Positions 42,961 through 54,679 are shown, numbered from the stretch's first letter. The stretch: 64,000 nt of DNA from Brachionus manjavacas (GCA_019054805.1 JAHQIY010000023.1:868001-932000); one strand, 5' to 3'. Numbers and translations are program-made. The notes: generated from the letters alone by a model not told the origin.

Positions 42961-43845
42961 ATGTCGCTAGCATTAGCTTTCAAAGCAATTATTTCATCTC
43001 AAAGCTTACGAGCTACATTTTTAGTTCCGTCAGCATTGAGCTTCTCCAAACGCTTTCAATCGTCCCAGTACAAAAACATTGTTACAGAAATTCGCGGCCA
43101 AAACAAGGACATTGGTTTCATTCAATTGAACCGGCCCAAGGCATTGAATGCTTTAAATGCTGAATTGATGTCGGAACTTGAACAGGCAGTGAAACAGTTC
43201 GACTCGGATCCATCAATTGGCTGCATGATCTTGACAGGCTCTAACCGTGCGTTTGCTGCTGGTGCCGACATCAAAGAGATGCAAAGCAAGACATTCAGTG
43301 AAGTTTGCAAAGGAAATTTTTTGTCAAATTGGACTGCCTTGGCTGAATCGAAGACTCCAATAGTCGCCGCAGTCAATGGCTTTGCCCTTGGTGGGGGCTG
43401 CGAAATAGCAATGATGTGCGACATAATCATTGCAGGAGAAAAAGCTGAGTTTGGCCAGCCTGAAATTGTAATAGGGACTATACCTGGCGCCGGAGGCACT
43501 CAGCGTTTGACTCGTGTAGTTGGCAAATCAAAAGCAATGGAAATGGTTCTAACAGGAAACAGAATTTCGGCCAAAGATGCACAATTGTATGGCTTAGTGT
43601 CAGCCATTCATCCTGTCGAGTCTCTAGTTGATGAAGCAGTCAAACTGGCTGAGAACATCGCCAAACACTCAAAACTAATTGTTCAGCTGGCCAAGGAAGC
43701 TGTGAATTCGGCCTATGAGACCAGCCTGGAGCAAGGGATAAACCATGAAAGACGGCTATTCCATGCCACTTTTGCCACTCAAGATAGAAAAGAAGGCATG
43801 AGCGCATTTGTGGAAAAAAGAAAACCAAATTTTTCAGATTCATAG
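42961..43845 (+). CDS. ECHS1: Enoyl-CoA hydratase, mitochondrial (short chain)
   Basis: Hydrates trans-2-enoyl-CoA in mitochondrial fatty-acid beta-oxidation and amino-acid breakdown. Single exon, 294 aa (human about 290). The N-terminus (to about residue 35) is Arg/Ser-rich without acids, a mitochondrial presequence. Crotonase fold signatures: [11 protein letters not shown] (oxyanion hole region), [39 protein letters not shown]. Glu148 and Glu168 match the two catalytic glutamates. The frame is open from the chosen ATG, which lies behind an in-frame-stop-rich AT leader. A poly(A) signal AATAAA is at 43891-43896. The TRAPPC4 start follows only 158 bp after the stop, on the same strand. Complete and apparently functional. 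Confidence 0.97.
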   Translation: MSLALAFKAIISSQSLRATFLVPSALSFSKRFQSSQYKNIVTEIRGQNKDIGFIQLNRPKALNALNAELMSELEQAVKQFDSDPSIGCMILTGSNRAFAAGADIKEMQSKTFSEVCKGNFLSNWTALAESKTPIVAAVNGFALGGGCEIAMMCDIIIAGEKAEFGQPEIVIGTIPGAGGTQRLTRVVGKSKAMEMVLTGNRISAKDAQLYGLVSAIHPVESLVDEAVKLAENIAKHSKLIVQLAKEAVNSAYETSLEQGINHERRLFHATFATQDRKEGMSAFVEKRKPNFSDS

Positions 43846-44003
43846 AATTAACAAAACCCTGATTGAATTTGACACTTTTGAATTTTAGTTAATAAATTTT
43901 GCCAAAGAATTCTAGAATTTTTTCCAACTTCAAATTTAAAGCATCTAAAATTGCTATTAAAATTTTTGGCCAAAATAATGACTAAACCTTGGTCCATTGT
44001 AGA

Positions 44004-44663
44004 ATGGCAATCTACTCGTTTTTTATTCTGAACAAAAATGCAGGAATGGTTTACTCACGCGAATTTACCAATGTAAAAATAGAATCAGAAAGAGCGTATA
44101 GCTATCCACTTGAAGTTAAATTGGACAAATTGGGATGCATCAAATTTGGCGCTAGAGATCCGGTTAAAGTTGGTCACGTACTAATTTCAGTGAATGGTCA
44201 GGATGTTTATTTTGATAAAATGGACAAGAACCGTCTCAAAATGAAAGATATGAAAGGGGCCCAAGATGTTTTTGAGTACCTGAATAATGCAGCCAATTAT
44301 CCTGTGCAGTTGAAATTTGGAAGAGCTCCTCTGTCCACCAACGACAAGCTTGTGTTGACGGGACGATTTTTTGGCTTGTACTCGCTAGCTTGGCAATTGT
44401 CCCCGGTGGCTCATTCTTCTGGCATAGAACAAATTGAAACCGACCAAAATCGCCTCTATTGTTTCCACACAATTACGGGCTTTAAATTTATAGCTATCAC
44501 TGACTCCAGACAACAAAATGTAGAGAATTTTTTGAGAAAGTCTTATGAAATATTTTCCGATTATGGTCTTAAAAACCCATTCTATTTAAACGACCAACCT
44601 ATTAAATCAGATTTATTTGATTTTCACATACAGTCAACTGTCGACAATATTGATCGGCTATAG
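44004..44663 (+). CDS. TRAPPC4: TRAPP complex subunit 4 (synbindin)
   Basis: Core subunit of the TRAPP tethering complexes, acting as a Rab1 exchange factor in ER-Golgi traffic. Single exon, 219 aa, the same length as human TRAPPC4. Start chosen at MAIYSFFILNKNAGMVY, which matches the family N-terminus; an upstream in-frame ATG at 43989 would add five residues and is less likely. Recognisable family blocks: VGHVLISVNGQDV (the PDZ-like insert), YLNNAANYPVQLKFGR, SSGIEQIETD, LYCFHTITGFKFIAITD and SDYGLKNPFYLNDQPI. AATAAA lies only 12 nt after the stop (44676-44681). Confidence 0.96.
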   Translation: MAIYSFFILNKNAGMVYSREFTNVKIESERAYSYPLEVKLDKLGCIKFGARDPVKVGHVLISVNGQDVYFDKMDKNRLKMKDMKGAQDVFEYLNNAANYPVQLKFGRAPLSTNDKLVLTGRFFGLYSLAWQLSPVAHSSGIEQIETDQNRLYCFHTITGFKFIAITDSRQQNVENFLRKSYEIFSDYGLKNPFYLNDQPIKSDLFDFHIQSTVDNIDRL

Positions 44664-45465
44664 GTTTTTTTCTTTAATAAAAAGATTATTTTTATTTAAA
44701 AGATTTGTTAAAAAATTACTAAAATGATTTTTGACTATTTTGAAAAATATGAATTACAGTACTGCTATGATTTTCTGTTTTTACGTAATTTTACGAGAAA
44801 TTACGAAATATCCGGTAATTTTACGGAAATTCTGGTAAAATCCTGTAAATTTACTCTTTTTACTTTCGATATGAAGCAATATTTATTGAAGATATGAAAT
44901 ATGCCTCAGACAATTATTTTTTTCGAATATTCTAATAAATTTGAATGTGCTGTTTTAGAATTTATGTAATTTAGTTCAATATGATTGACTTTTTCACGCT
45001 TTATAATCAATCAAAGTTTTGGCACATTTAAGCTGGCAATCTTTCTTTTTAGTTATATTATACTTTTTTTTCCCTGGTAAAAAGTTTCCTTGAACAAATT
45101 TCTTTAAGGAATTTGAAAATTAAATTTATATTTTGTTAACTCTTTTAGTTTAATCAAAATAAACTAAATTAAACAAAATAAAAGGTGCTTGTCTTTTAGA
45201 GTCTTTGGAGTAAAATATCCCTAACTCAAAAATTTTCAAAGATACTTTTTTTACATATTTTTTGTCTCTTAACAACATACTAAAAATTCTAAGACCGGAA
45301 ACATTCGCTTCATTCCTTTAATAAGATCAAAATTTAAAAAACGTAATTAATTTGTTTTTTTATTAGTTAAAATTAAAAATTTGGACAAAATTATATGAAT
45401 TTATTTTTTTTTAACAATTTAATTTTTAATTAAATTTTTTTAAATATATTTTAATGTGGTTTAAT
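44664..45465. other. Intergenic, with a MITE fragment
   Basis: At 44757, CAGTACTGCTATG follows a TA and opens a TTACGTAA/CGGTAATTTTACGG-rich segment (to about 44865), the CAGTACTG family again. The rest is AT-rich with nothing supported. Confidence 0.4.
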
Positions 45466-45735
45466 TTTTTGTGTTTGAATTACAAAATGGATCCAATGTT
45501 GAAATAACATTGAAAAAGTTCGATGTTTCAAATTATTTTTTTCAGTTAATATTGCAAACATTTTCATTTTTGAAATTAAACTCTTTGGTGAAATAGAATG
45601 AGATTAATTTTTATTTGGAAATTTGAAAATAATTATTGAAAATTCATGTTTAACTTTTAAAAAATTCATTTGTTTATTTTTTGCCGAGAAAATGCTCCTT
45701 TAGAATAAAAACACATGAAAAAACTAAAAAAAAGC
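45466..45735 (-). repeat. Dispersed repeat, copy 2 (inverted)
   Basis: Complement of the 17405-17700 repeat; on the minus strand it reads CTAAAGGAGCATTTTCTCGG and later CGAACTTTTTCAATGTTATT. Its inner 100 bp recur at 46215-46310 in direct orientation. Confidence 0.7.
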
Positions 45736-46214
45736 TAAATAAAATAAAATAAAAAAAAGAATAAAATAAGAAGAATAAAATAAATAAAAAAAGATATATT
45801 TTCATTAGATTTAAGTTTATATTCAATCGTTGAAAAACTGGATCTAGTAGATTAGGTGAACAATAGTTTATTTATTATCCGAAAAATTCTTGTTCTCAGG
45901 TTTACCTTCTCCGCCCGACTTTAATTTTTCTATGTAATTATTTTTTCTGTCATATTTTTTATCATTACATTAGGTTTTTTAAAATAGGTGATCAATCATC
46001 TTATAAAATTTTGACATAAGTGATAATTTACTTTCGTTTGGTGCATTTTAACAAATACTCAATTAATGAAAAATGTAAAATAGAGCGTAGATATTTTCTT
46101 AAACGTCAAATTTTATCTTAAAAGGATCTTTATATCACAAACCCAAAGTCAAAATTTATTAAAAAACCACAAGTTTTTCATGTTTTCAATATTAGCTTTA
46201 AATTATTTTCTTAT

Positions 46215-46310
46215 TTTAAACTGAAAAAATTATTTGAAACATCGCACTTTTTCAATGTGATTTCAACATTGGATACATTTTGTAATTCAAACACAGAAAA
46301 TTAAACCATA
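46215..46310 (+). repeat. Dispersed repeat, copy 3 (partial)
   Basis: GAAACATCGCACTTTTTCAA, then CATTGGATACATTTTGTAAT, matching the distal part of the repeat at 17405-17700. Confidence 0.7.
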
Positions 46311-46369
46311 TTATTCATGAAATATATTTTTTTTAAATTACTTGATAAGGTATGTTAGATTTAAACCTT

Positions 46370-47365
46370 TGTCATTTTTTGAAAATTTTTTGGGCCTGAA
46401 TTCGGAAAAAAAAATAATTTTTTTTCACGTAATTTTATGTGAAAAAAATATTTTTTAATTTTTTATTTTTTAATTTTAAATTTTTTCAAAAATTTTTTCA
46501 GAAGTATATATTATTTTTTTTCAATTTTAAAGCTGTCACCAGCTCTTCTCCATTATTCTTTGAAACTAGAATTTTTTAACCTTTCAAAGCTTCAACAAAT
46601 CCTCTTCAGTAAAAACAATTAATTAAAGCTGTTTTTTTCATTTAAATACTTGTTTTTTCCTTCATTTCATTTGGAAATTTTTTTCAAAATAACTTAGAGT
46701 CTGTCCTTTGTCATTTACAAATCTCTTCACTTTCTCACACTTGAGACTTGTTAATTGTTAAATAAAATAAAAAATTAAATAATAATTAAATTATTATATT
46801 TAAAAATGAATATAAGAATACCTATGGTTCCGATAGCTTCGCTATCACTGGAACTACTTTAAGTTCTCTCGGCCTTTCTTTTGATTCCTGGAGAAAAAAA
46901 GAACTGTTAGTTTCACCCCAAAAAATTAATTTTTTATATTAATTTGGCTTTCTTTTTCGTTGTTTAGTTAAGAAACATTTTAGTTTCTTAGTGTTTTCAT
47001 TCATTGAAAATAAAGTTTTTTCTAAATATTCATTAATTAAATACAATTTTAATAAATTTCTTTAGAAAAATATTAATATTAATTAAGGTAATTAAAGTGG
47101 TTATAGAAAAAAATGAAGGCTGGTCGAATCATTGAATTATATTAAGAAGTTTATAATTGAACATTTTTTACTTTAGTGTTTATTGTTTATTGTTTAAAGT
47201 TTACTTTTTTTTACTAAAAATTACCATTTTCAAATAAAATTTCACCTAAAATTACGTGAAAAAAATTGATTTTATTTCCGAATTCGATTTGATTTGAAAC
47301 TTCAATTTGCCGAATTCAGGCCCAAAAATTTGTAAAAAGGCAAAAAATGTCAAAATTCTCTAAAA
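46370..47365. mobile_element. Fold-back element of about 1 kb
   Basis: TTTTTTGGGCCTGAATTCGG near 46387 and TTTCACGTAATTTTATGTGA near 46424 recur inverted at 47305-47325 and 47245-47270. The outer parts (TTTGTCATTTTTTG versus GACATTTTTTGCC) are also mirrored. The right arm has an extra about 35-bp segment with a second GAATTCGG block. The interior is AT-rich without ORFs. Confidence 0.65.
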
Positions 47366-47714
47366 AGTTAGTATTTTTGGAATTTTTACTTTTAAAAAAA
47401 ATTTACGTAATATCCGGTAATCTTACATAAATTCTGGTCAATTTTACGTAAATTCACAAGTTTCAATTCAAGTCCAAATCCGGACTTTATTTTTTTTTTA
47501 AATTCACTCATTTTTTTCGGGTAAAAATTTACACAGGTAAAATCTTTACGAAAATCACTAGATTCGAATCCAAAAGAAATAGTCTGGAATTCATTTTTTC
47601 TAAAATTTTTATTTATTTTTTTTAATCTGAAGGAACTAAAGCACGGCACAGATAAAACAAATAAATAATAAATACAATTATTTTTATACTAACCTAAATA
47701 TTAGTCATAAATTT
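47366..47714. other. TTACGTAAA-rich segment and LINE-like tail
   Basis: 47395-47465 has CCGGTAATCTTACATAAATT-type motifs of the CAGTACTG family. 47615-47680 has TTTAATCTGAAGGAACTAAA and AGCACGGCACAGATAAAAC, the recurring LINE-tail signature. Confidence 0.4.
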
Positions 47715-47719
47715 TCACA

Positions 47720-48625
47720 GGACAAATTAACCAGTTTGCCTACAACAATACCTTGGAAAACTATCTTCTATTTGAACCAGACGACCCTTGGATTTTTGGC
47801 GCTTCGGCACATACAGTAAGCGCTCAGTGAATTAAAATTTGATGTTGCATCAATGAAAAAAAAAATTAATTATGTTACATCGATGAAAAATATAAATTTC
47901 ATAGGTTTTTCATATTTTTCAATAAATTTTTTTTCATCGAGTTGAAATGAATTTAAAAGTAATTTATCAATTGTTAATTCTTTACTTTAATTTAATTTAT
48001 AAAATATTTATGAAAAAAATAATAAATTACTCAAGCCTGTTTAAAAAAATTCAAAATTAACTATTAAAAAAAATTTATCATTAAAAAACAAAAAATTAAA
48101 AAACCCTTTAAATTATACCCTTTAAATTAAATACACAATTTTCATATATATTAAGAAAAAAAAATAATAACCAAAATTATTAACAAAAACTGCTAAAAAG
48201 TTGTATTTTATAGTTTCTCATCATTTAAAAATAAATTTAAAGTTCCCTTTGCCGTATTGTACTACTTATTAAAGCCGGCATCGCTAGTCGTGTGATTTCG
48301 CTATTTTGACCACAGTTAACTTGAGTTATTGAACTTGTCTCAACTAGACCAGAGCTTGTCGACAACCTCAATAGTCCAAGTATTCGATTCGGATATATGA
48401 TTAGGTCTATAACTCATTTTTCCGGATTCTCTTTCTCTATTAATTTAGATTAATCTTTAAAAAAAAATTAATTAATTAAATTAATTAGTTGAGCAAAGCC
48501 TAATTTGTCAGAAAAAAAACATTGAGGTTCTGCCAATTGTGTTTTGTTCCCCACTCACCAGATCTCAACCTAATCGAGAACTCATGGTCATACATGGATG
48601 CAAAATTGGTTGACGCTAAAGTAAC
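47720..48625 (+). pseudogene. Tc1/mariner transposase relic in two pieces
   Basis: Piece 1 (47720-47829): NQFAYNNTLENYLLF and PWIFGASAHTV, matching the Tc1 region ending at the second catalytic Asp (QQDNAPAHTA type), although the Asp itself is lost. Piece 2 (48520-48625): VPHSPDLNLIENSWSYM, the block with the third acidic residue. Between them 47.83-48.52 kb is AT-rich insertion and deletion debris. Not functional. Confidence 0.75.
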
Positions 48626-48989
48626 CTCTATTTTTTTTCTTTAAAAAAAAACACTTAATTAATAAAAAGATTATATACTCGTATTATTTAATATTATTTA
48701 TTATTTTTAATTTGTATAATTTTTTTTCAATAAATTTTTTACAAATTTCTTAATTGTGTTTTGGATCGTTATTCTGAGGCTATTTAAATATATTCATATT
48801 TTTCAAAGACAAATTTTAATAAATAGTCAGTCAATATTTCTTTATAAAGATCTGAATTCATCGTCCAGGAAGAGGAAAAGAAGAAGAGAGGAAAAAGACG
48901 ACGCTGGGCTGATGTGAACAAGTCACTAGAAGTTCGATATTCTGCTTAATTGATCTAGATTCAAAGATAATTTGAATCTAATTATAATT

Positions 48990-49795
48990 TAGTATTAGTA
49001 GTAGTAGTAGTACCATTTTAAAATTAGCGATTGACTTAGATTTCACCAAATTTTCTGGCAACTTATTCCAATGCGGAACTACTCTGTTTGAGAAAAATAC
49101 ATGTCTGGCGCTTAGTGCAGCTGCAAAATCGTTTCAAATTTGAGCTGGGAAACTTTCTCTCTGGACTCTGATGCTATTTCCTCTTAACGCCCCGGCTGGC
49201 CCCTTGTTTTCTGATCTATTTACTAGATTCTTGATCAGGCCTACCTTTTCTATTCCATTCACTAGTTTGTACATTTAAATCAAGTCCCCTCTTACACTTC
49301 TTTCACTCAGCTTTGTCAGTCCTAATTTCGTCAGCCTCATTTCATACGACATGTTTCTTTGAGACATAGGTATTTTTGTTGCCCTTTCTTGCACCTTTTC
49401 TAACGCGTTCACATCCCTTTTCATTCTTGGATTCCAAACCTGCACTGCGTAATCTAGGTGGGGTCTCACCATGGATATACAATCTTACCTAAAGTCTTTC
49501 CTCTCTACTTGTAAACGTTCGCTTTAGCATTCCAAGTACCCTACTCGCTTTTGCACAAGCACTTTTCACTTGGCTGGTCCATTTTAAATCTGATGAAACT
49601 CCAAGATCCTTTTCACACTCTGTGGTCGCTAGTATAACATTTAAATTGCTATTTTGTGTATATTTATGCTTTGCGTTTAATCTGCCGAAATGCATTACTT
49701 TACATTTATCAACACACAGTCCCATTCTCTAAATCTCTATCCATTGCCATACTGCATCCAGGTCTTTCTGTAACATTTCTGAAATGTTGCATTAA
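48990..49795 (-). mobile_element. CR1-type LINE 3' part with (CTA)n tail
   Basis: Minus strand: LQKDLDAVWQWIEI, GLCVDKCKVMHFGR, CEKDLGVSSDLKW, MVRPHLDYAVQVWNPRMKRD, NALEKVQERATK, LTKLGLTKLSERSVRGDLI, then NSIRVQRESFPAQI and FFSNRVVPHWNKLPENLV. It ends in a trinucleotide repeat at 48991-49011 (GTA on the plus strand). Same family as 20402-21835. Few breaks, but RT motifs A-C are missing (5' truncation). Confidence 0.88.
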
Positions 49796-50294
49796 ACTTA
49801 AAAACTAAATTATAAGCTTTTCATTTTATCTTTGTATAACGGTCAGGTTTTTTAGACTTATTTCAAAAAAAAATTTTAGTAGAGAAATAAAATTTTTTGT
49901 TAATTTTTTCGATTACAAAATAAAAATTATCAAATATAGTAAAATTTTTAAATAAAATAAAATCAATTCAGTGATCAGTCATGTTTACGAAACCAGCATG
50001 ATTATGGACAATACACAATTTTATTAATTAAAAAATTAATAAAAAATTATTCGTGTTTGATATTAAAAAAGTATTAAATTTAATTTAATTTAAAAGAAGT
50101 AAATGGAAAAGATAAAGAAAAAATTAAATTATTTTTTTCCACTTTTCTTCTCAAGATTCTTGTAACTTATTCAGCTTTGTTTGTTTGTTAAGTATCTAAT
50201 GCAAAATTAATATTTAATTTTTTATTTTGAATACAAGCATATTTAATTCAGATAATGAATTCAAAAGCAAAATTTAAAAAAATAAAATAAAGAA
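49796..50294. other. AT-rich leader region before COQ5
   Basis: No supported feature. A possible splice-acceptor-like TTTAATTCAG lies about 45 bp before the COQ5 start. Confidence 0.3.
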
Positions 50295-51258
50295 ATGTTG
50301 AAAATTTGCAAAATAAATTTTCGATCCTTTAGCAATCGACAAAGTTTTCGATTGATTTACTCTGAGGCAAATAATAATAATCAAGAAACCAATTTTGGTT
50401 TTAGCAAAGTAAAGTATGAAGACAAGCAGACCAAAGTCAATGAAGTATTTAACAATGTAGCCGAAAAATATGATATCATGAATGATGCCATGAGTTTCGG
50501 TCTGCATAGATTGTGGAAAAATCAGTTGATTCAAGAGATTAATCCTAACCCTGGAATGAAGCTGATAGATGTTGCTGGAGGCACTGGTGACATCACATTT
50601 AGATATCTGAGCTATCTGAAGAATCTCGATTCGACAAAATTTGAAGCCTCACAATCACCATTAGTGACTGCTTGTGACATTAATGAAAATATGCTCAATG
50701 TTGGCAAAGATCGATCCATTCACTTGAAATTCCGAGAAAAGATTGTTTGGAAAGTGGGAAATGCTGAACATTTAGCCGAAGAGAATGATAATACTTATGA
50801 TGTATACACAATTGCGTTTGGAATTAGAAATTGTACAAATATCGAAAATGTTGTTAAAGAAGCATATAGAGTGTTAAAACCAGGAGGAAGATTCATGTGC
50901 CTTGAATTTAGCAGGACTAACAACCCATTATTTAAAAAAATTTACGATTTTTATTCATTTCAAATGATACCCGTGATGGGTTACGTGATCGCCGGTGATT
51001 GGAATTCTTACCAATATTTGGTCGAAAGTATTCGAGTCTTTCCTAGTCAGGTAAAATTGAAAAAGATAATAAAATTCAACTAAAGACTTAAAACATTTAT
51101 TTGTCTTTTTTTGAGGACATTTTGAAATTTTTAATTAAAACAAAATTTAATTCAAGGATGAATTTGCTTCTTTAATCAGCGATTGCGGATTCAGATTAGT
51201 AAGTTATAAAAATTTAACTAATGGCGCTGTTGCCATTCATTCTGGCTTCAAATTTTGA
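50295..51258 (+). CDS. COQ5: COQ5, 2-methoxy-6-polyprenyl-1,4-benzoquinol methylase
   Basis: Mitochondrial C-methyltransferase of ubiquinone synthesis. Two exons: 50295-51050 and 51157-51258 (106-bp intron, phase 0), 285 aa. The basic N-terminus (MLKICKINFRSFSNRQSFRL) suits a mitochondrial presequence. UbiE/COQ5 family blocks are all present: VFNNVAEKYDIMNDAMSFG, the SAM motif LIDVAGGTGDITFR, TIAFGIRNCT, RVLKPGGRFMCLEFS, YDFYSFQMIPVMGYVIAGDW, YQYLVESIRVFPSQ. Exon 2 supplies the conserved end LTNGAVAIHSGFKF. Without splicing the frame ends early at KKIIKFN. AATAAA at 51285-51290. The BUD23 start follows 151 bp after the stop. Confidence 0.96.
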
Positions 51259-51409
51259 AAATTTTTTCTTTTTATTCATTTTGAAATAAAAATTTTTTAG
51301 ATTTTTTTTCTTATTAAAAAAATAACCGAGCGTATAATCACGCTTAAAATAAAAATTTTCTAAGCTCAATATTTAATGTTTTATCAAAATAGCTTTTTTT
51401 GAATTGAAA

Positions 51410-52849
51410 ATGTCGCGACCAGAGCATACAGGGCCACCAGAACTTGTAATTTTGTTTTTTAATTTTTAAAAATTATTAGGACTAGTCAATTTTGTGAGCC
51501 ACAAACCTGATTTTTTTTTCAATTAAAACTTAAATATCTTAATCATACAATTAGGTAAAGTTTTTTTTTTTGTTTTTTTAGTAATGTTTTTGATCAAGGT
51601 AGATGCTTCTTTAGTAGACAGTATCAATTGGAAAAATTTTCCATATATGACAAAATTAAGAATCAATCAGTTTGAATTTTTAAAAAATTCATATTTTTAA
51701 AATCAAAAATTTTAGTTTGTTCACATAATTAACTAATAAGTTTATAAGGGTAAAAAAGTGATCAATTGGTGACAAAATTCTACTGTCCAAATTATTTTTC
51801 TTTAAAAAAAAAATTTCTAATCATTTTTATTAGTTCTACAATGACAAAGAAGCAAAAAAATATACTGCTAAGTAATACAATCAATTATTAAAATTTCAAT
51901 AAAGATAATAATTAAAATTTAAGTAATCATATAATAGAAATTCAAACTAAGCTTACTGAAAGAGCATTAGAACTTTTGGCTCTGCCTGATGATCAACCAT
52001 GCTTTTTGCTCGATATAGGCTGTGGATCTGGGTTAAGTGGTCAGTGCTTGTCTGACAACGGCCACTATTGGACAGGCTTGGATATAAGTTCATCAATGCT
52101 TGGTAAAATTGATTCAAAACTAATAAAGCTCTAGATTAATATTGCTAAATGATTTCTAAGATGTTGCCATTGAAGCGGAAGTCGAAGGTGATCTTATACT
52201 AGGTGATATGGGTCAGGGAATTTCGTTTAGAGCTGGAAGCTTTGATGGCGCAATAAGCATCTCTGCGATTCAATGGCTATGCAATGTCGACAAAAAATCT
52301 CATAACCCGATAAAAAGATTAAACAAGTTCTTCACAAATTTGTATGCTGTATTAGCTCGAGGAAGTCGAGCAATTTTCCAATTGTACCCAGAAACACCGG
52401 AGCAACTTGAATTGATTACTCAGCAAGCTATGAAAGCTGGTTTTACCGGAGGTGTCATTGTAGATTTTCCCAATAGTACAAAAGCTAAAAAGTATTATTT
52501 GTGCATTTATTTCCTCAAATAAAGTACTTAGGTTAATTTAATTAGAATTTTTCTCTGTTTGTTCGCTGGGCCTTCGAATCAACCTTTGCCAAAAGGCCTT
52601 ACGGGTAATGAAATTGAGCAAAATAATCAAGTTAAATTTGAGTCAAAACGAGAAAAGTTCAAGGGAAAAGTCCTAAAAAAAGGTAGACAATGGATTCTTG
52701 ATAAAAAAGAAAGGCAACGAAGGCAAGGAAAGTAAGCTTAGAGTTCTAATTTAGTCTTAAAATATTTCAATTAATTTTTTTTGAAAAATTTTAGGGAAGT
52801 GCGACACGATACAAAATATACAGGCAGAAAAAGACCAAGTTCTTTTTAA
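51410..52849 (+). CDS. BUD23: BUD23, 18S rRNA (guanine-N7) methyltransferase
   Basis: Methylates a guanine of 18S rRNA and aids 40S maturation in the nucleus. Six exons with consistent phases: 51410-51445, 51834-51871, 51924-52102, 52161-52491, 52546-52731, 52795-52849; 274 aa (human 281). Start [12 protein letters not shown] matches the family. Then [29 protein letters not shown], the SAM motif [76 protein letters not shown] and [14 protein letters not shown]. The basic tail ends [27 protein letters not shown]. Introns 2-5 are 52-63 bp, the first 388 bp. AATAAA is 8 nt after the stop (52857-52862). Confidence 0.95.
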
Positions 52850-53670
52850 ATATTTGAATAAAATGTTTGAAAAAATTGATTTTTTTTTCAAAAAAATTAG
52901 AATCCCTGATCATATCATAACTTAAAGAATAAAGAATAAAAAACAAACCAAAAAAGATTTTAAAAGTTGAAAAAAATAAAAAAAATGAAACTAAATCCTT
53001 CAAAAATATTTTTTTAAAGGTAAATCAATTTTTTTTAAATTTATTTTTCTTTAATGAATGAGCTCTTAATTTTTTCAAATGTTTTTTATTTTAGTTTTTT
53101 TGATCATAGCTATTTTTGAATAAAAAAATTAGATCTAAAAGATGAAAATAAAAATAATAACTAGAAACTTTGAAGACTCATAACTAAAGAGTCACATTGT
53201 TGTAAAACTCAAAATTCATTTTAAATGAAAAAAAAAAAATTTTTGACTTAAATTTTAATATGGTTTTTACTTGGCTTAGTCTTGAAATTAAAAATTTAAT
53301 TAATATATCAATTACATGAATTACTTTTTATCTATATAAATTTATTTTTTATTTGTTTCTAATCGCGTTTAAAATATACAAATAACAAAAATTTCTATTT
53401 GAAAAACAAAAATACTTAAGTTAGGATTATTTTTAATTATCAGAAATAATAAATTACAAAATTAATAAATAGTGTCAATTATACTTAAAGCATATTTATT
53501 TTTTATTTATCGGCAACAAATTAACTAAATTGAAACACTTGAAATAAAAACAAAAATTATTGATTAAAATATTTAAAATGAATGATTTTCATTTATTTCT
53601 TAGATTTCTTCTTTTAGCCTATGAATTTAAATTTTTCAAATTTAACAATTAAACAATTTAAAAAAAAAAG
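52850..53670. other. AT-rich region, possible intron or upstream of the next exon
   Basis: No recognisable repeat or coding block. If the exon at 53671 is real, its upstream exons should be here or farther left, but none could be picked out. Confidence 0.3.
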
Positions 53671-53886
53671 TCTTTTTGGGACAAATTCAAAAAATATCTC
53701 ATTTGGACGGATGGCAAAAATGGCTGGTACGAAGGATTCCTTCTGGGTAAACCAAATCCGAGCAATGCACTAGAACCAAAACATTGGAGCATAAAATATT
53801 TGAAAAATAGCAAATTAAGAAAAAGATTGCCTCTAAGACAGGATTTGAAAAAAATGTTAGAGGCATGGTCAAAAACACACTCTTAA
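53671..53886 (+). CDS. Terminal exon of an unrecognised gene
   Basis: Open frame after an AG acceptor (weak, A-rich rather than pyrimidine-rich tract) encoding SFWDKFKKYLIWTDGKNGWY, then EGFLLGKPNPSNALEPKHW and a basic end KLRKRLPLRQDLKKMLEAWS before TAA. Composition (five Trp, many Pro and Gly) is far from what AT-rich noise produces. There is no start codon near, so it must be a 3' exon. I do not recognise the family. A competing short frame (MAKMAGTKDSFWVNQ) in the same bases is less convincing. Confidence 0.5.
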   Translation, partial: SFWDKFKKYLIWTDGKNGWYEGFLLGKPNPSNALEPKHWSIKYLKNSKLRKRLPLRQDLKKMLEAWSKTHS

Positions 53887-54679
53887 ATTTATTTTATTAA
53901 TTTATTAATAAATAAACATTTATTTATTTAAATGTACACTCTTTTAAATAAATAAATAAATTTAAATAAAAAAACAAAAAAAAAACATTCTCTAATAGTC
54001 GTCTTGGACGAAGAGTTTCAGTCCAGTTACCAGAATAGAATATGCAATCAAAACAAATATTATCAAAGGAAGTTAGTGAGATTACAAAATTACGCACATC
54101 AGAATTTTGTGAATTTTTACTGTTTTGATGAAATTATCTCATAAGTTCAATCGATTCATGTTGTTTGGTTTTTATTTTGTTTTAATTTTGCATCAATTAA
54201 TACCTCTTTGCTCTTTTTTTATATTAATTATCAATAAATAATGCTAACTTCAGTATTTTTGTATTTCAATCACTCTTGATATTTGGGCACAATTTTTTTT
54301 AGTAAAAATTCCACAGAATTAATAAAAATCGCCAAAAAAATAAAGCAATAATAAAGTTAATCTTGTGTCAATTTTTTTGTTTAAAATAAACATAATAAGT
54401 AAAAATACCAAAAAAATTTAATTATTTCCATTTTATAAATAAAAAAACCTTTTTAGTAAAAGAAATCTTAAAAAAATCTATTAGTACAACCATTTGTTAG
54501 GGATGATTCGAATGAGTCTCCTCTGATTCTTAGAATTTGCATCGATTATCATTGATCAATTCTAAAACCAAAGCTGACGCATGAACCGACAATAACATCG
54601 ACTAATCCCATCTTGTTTGCTCTTTAGCTCTCAAAAATTCACGTTTATCTCACCGTTTAGCCGTTTCGATTCCATTTCC
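53887..54679. other. AT-rich intergenic region
   Basis: Contains short TTTATTTA/TAAATAAA inverted repeats at 53888-53968. Nothing else supported. Confidence 0.3.

Noticed and set aside
43122..43843. Minus-strand ORFs of 125 and 67 codons across ECHS1
   Set aside because: Shadows of the ECHS1 reading frame.
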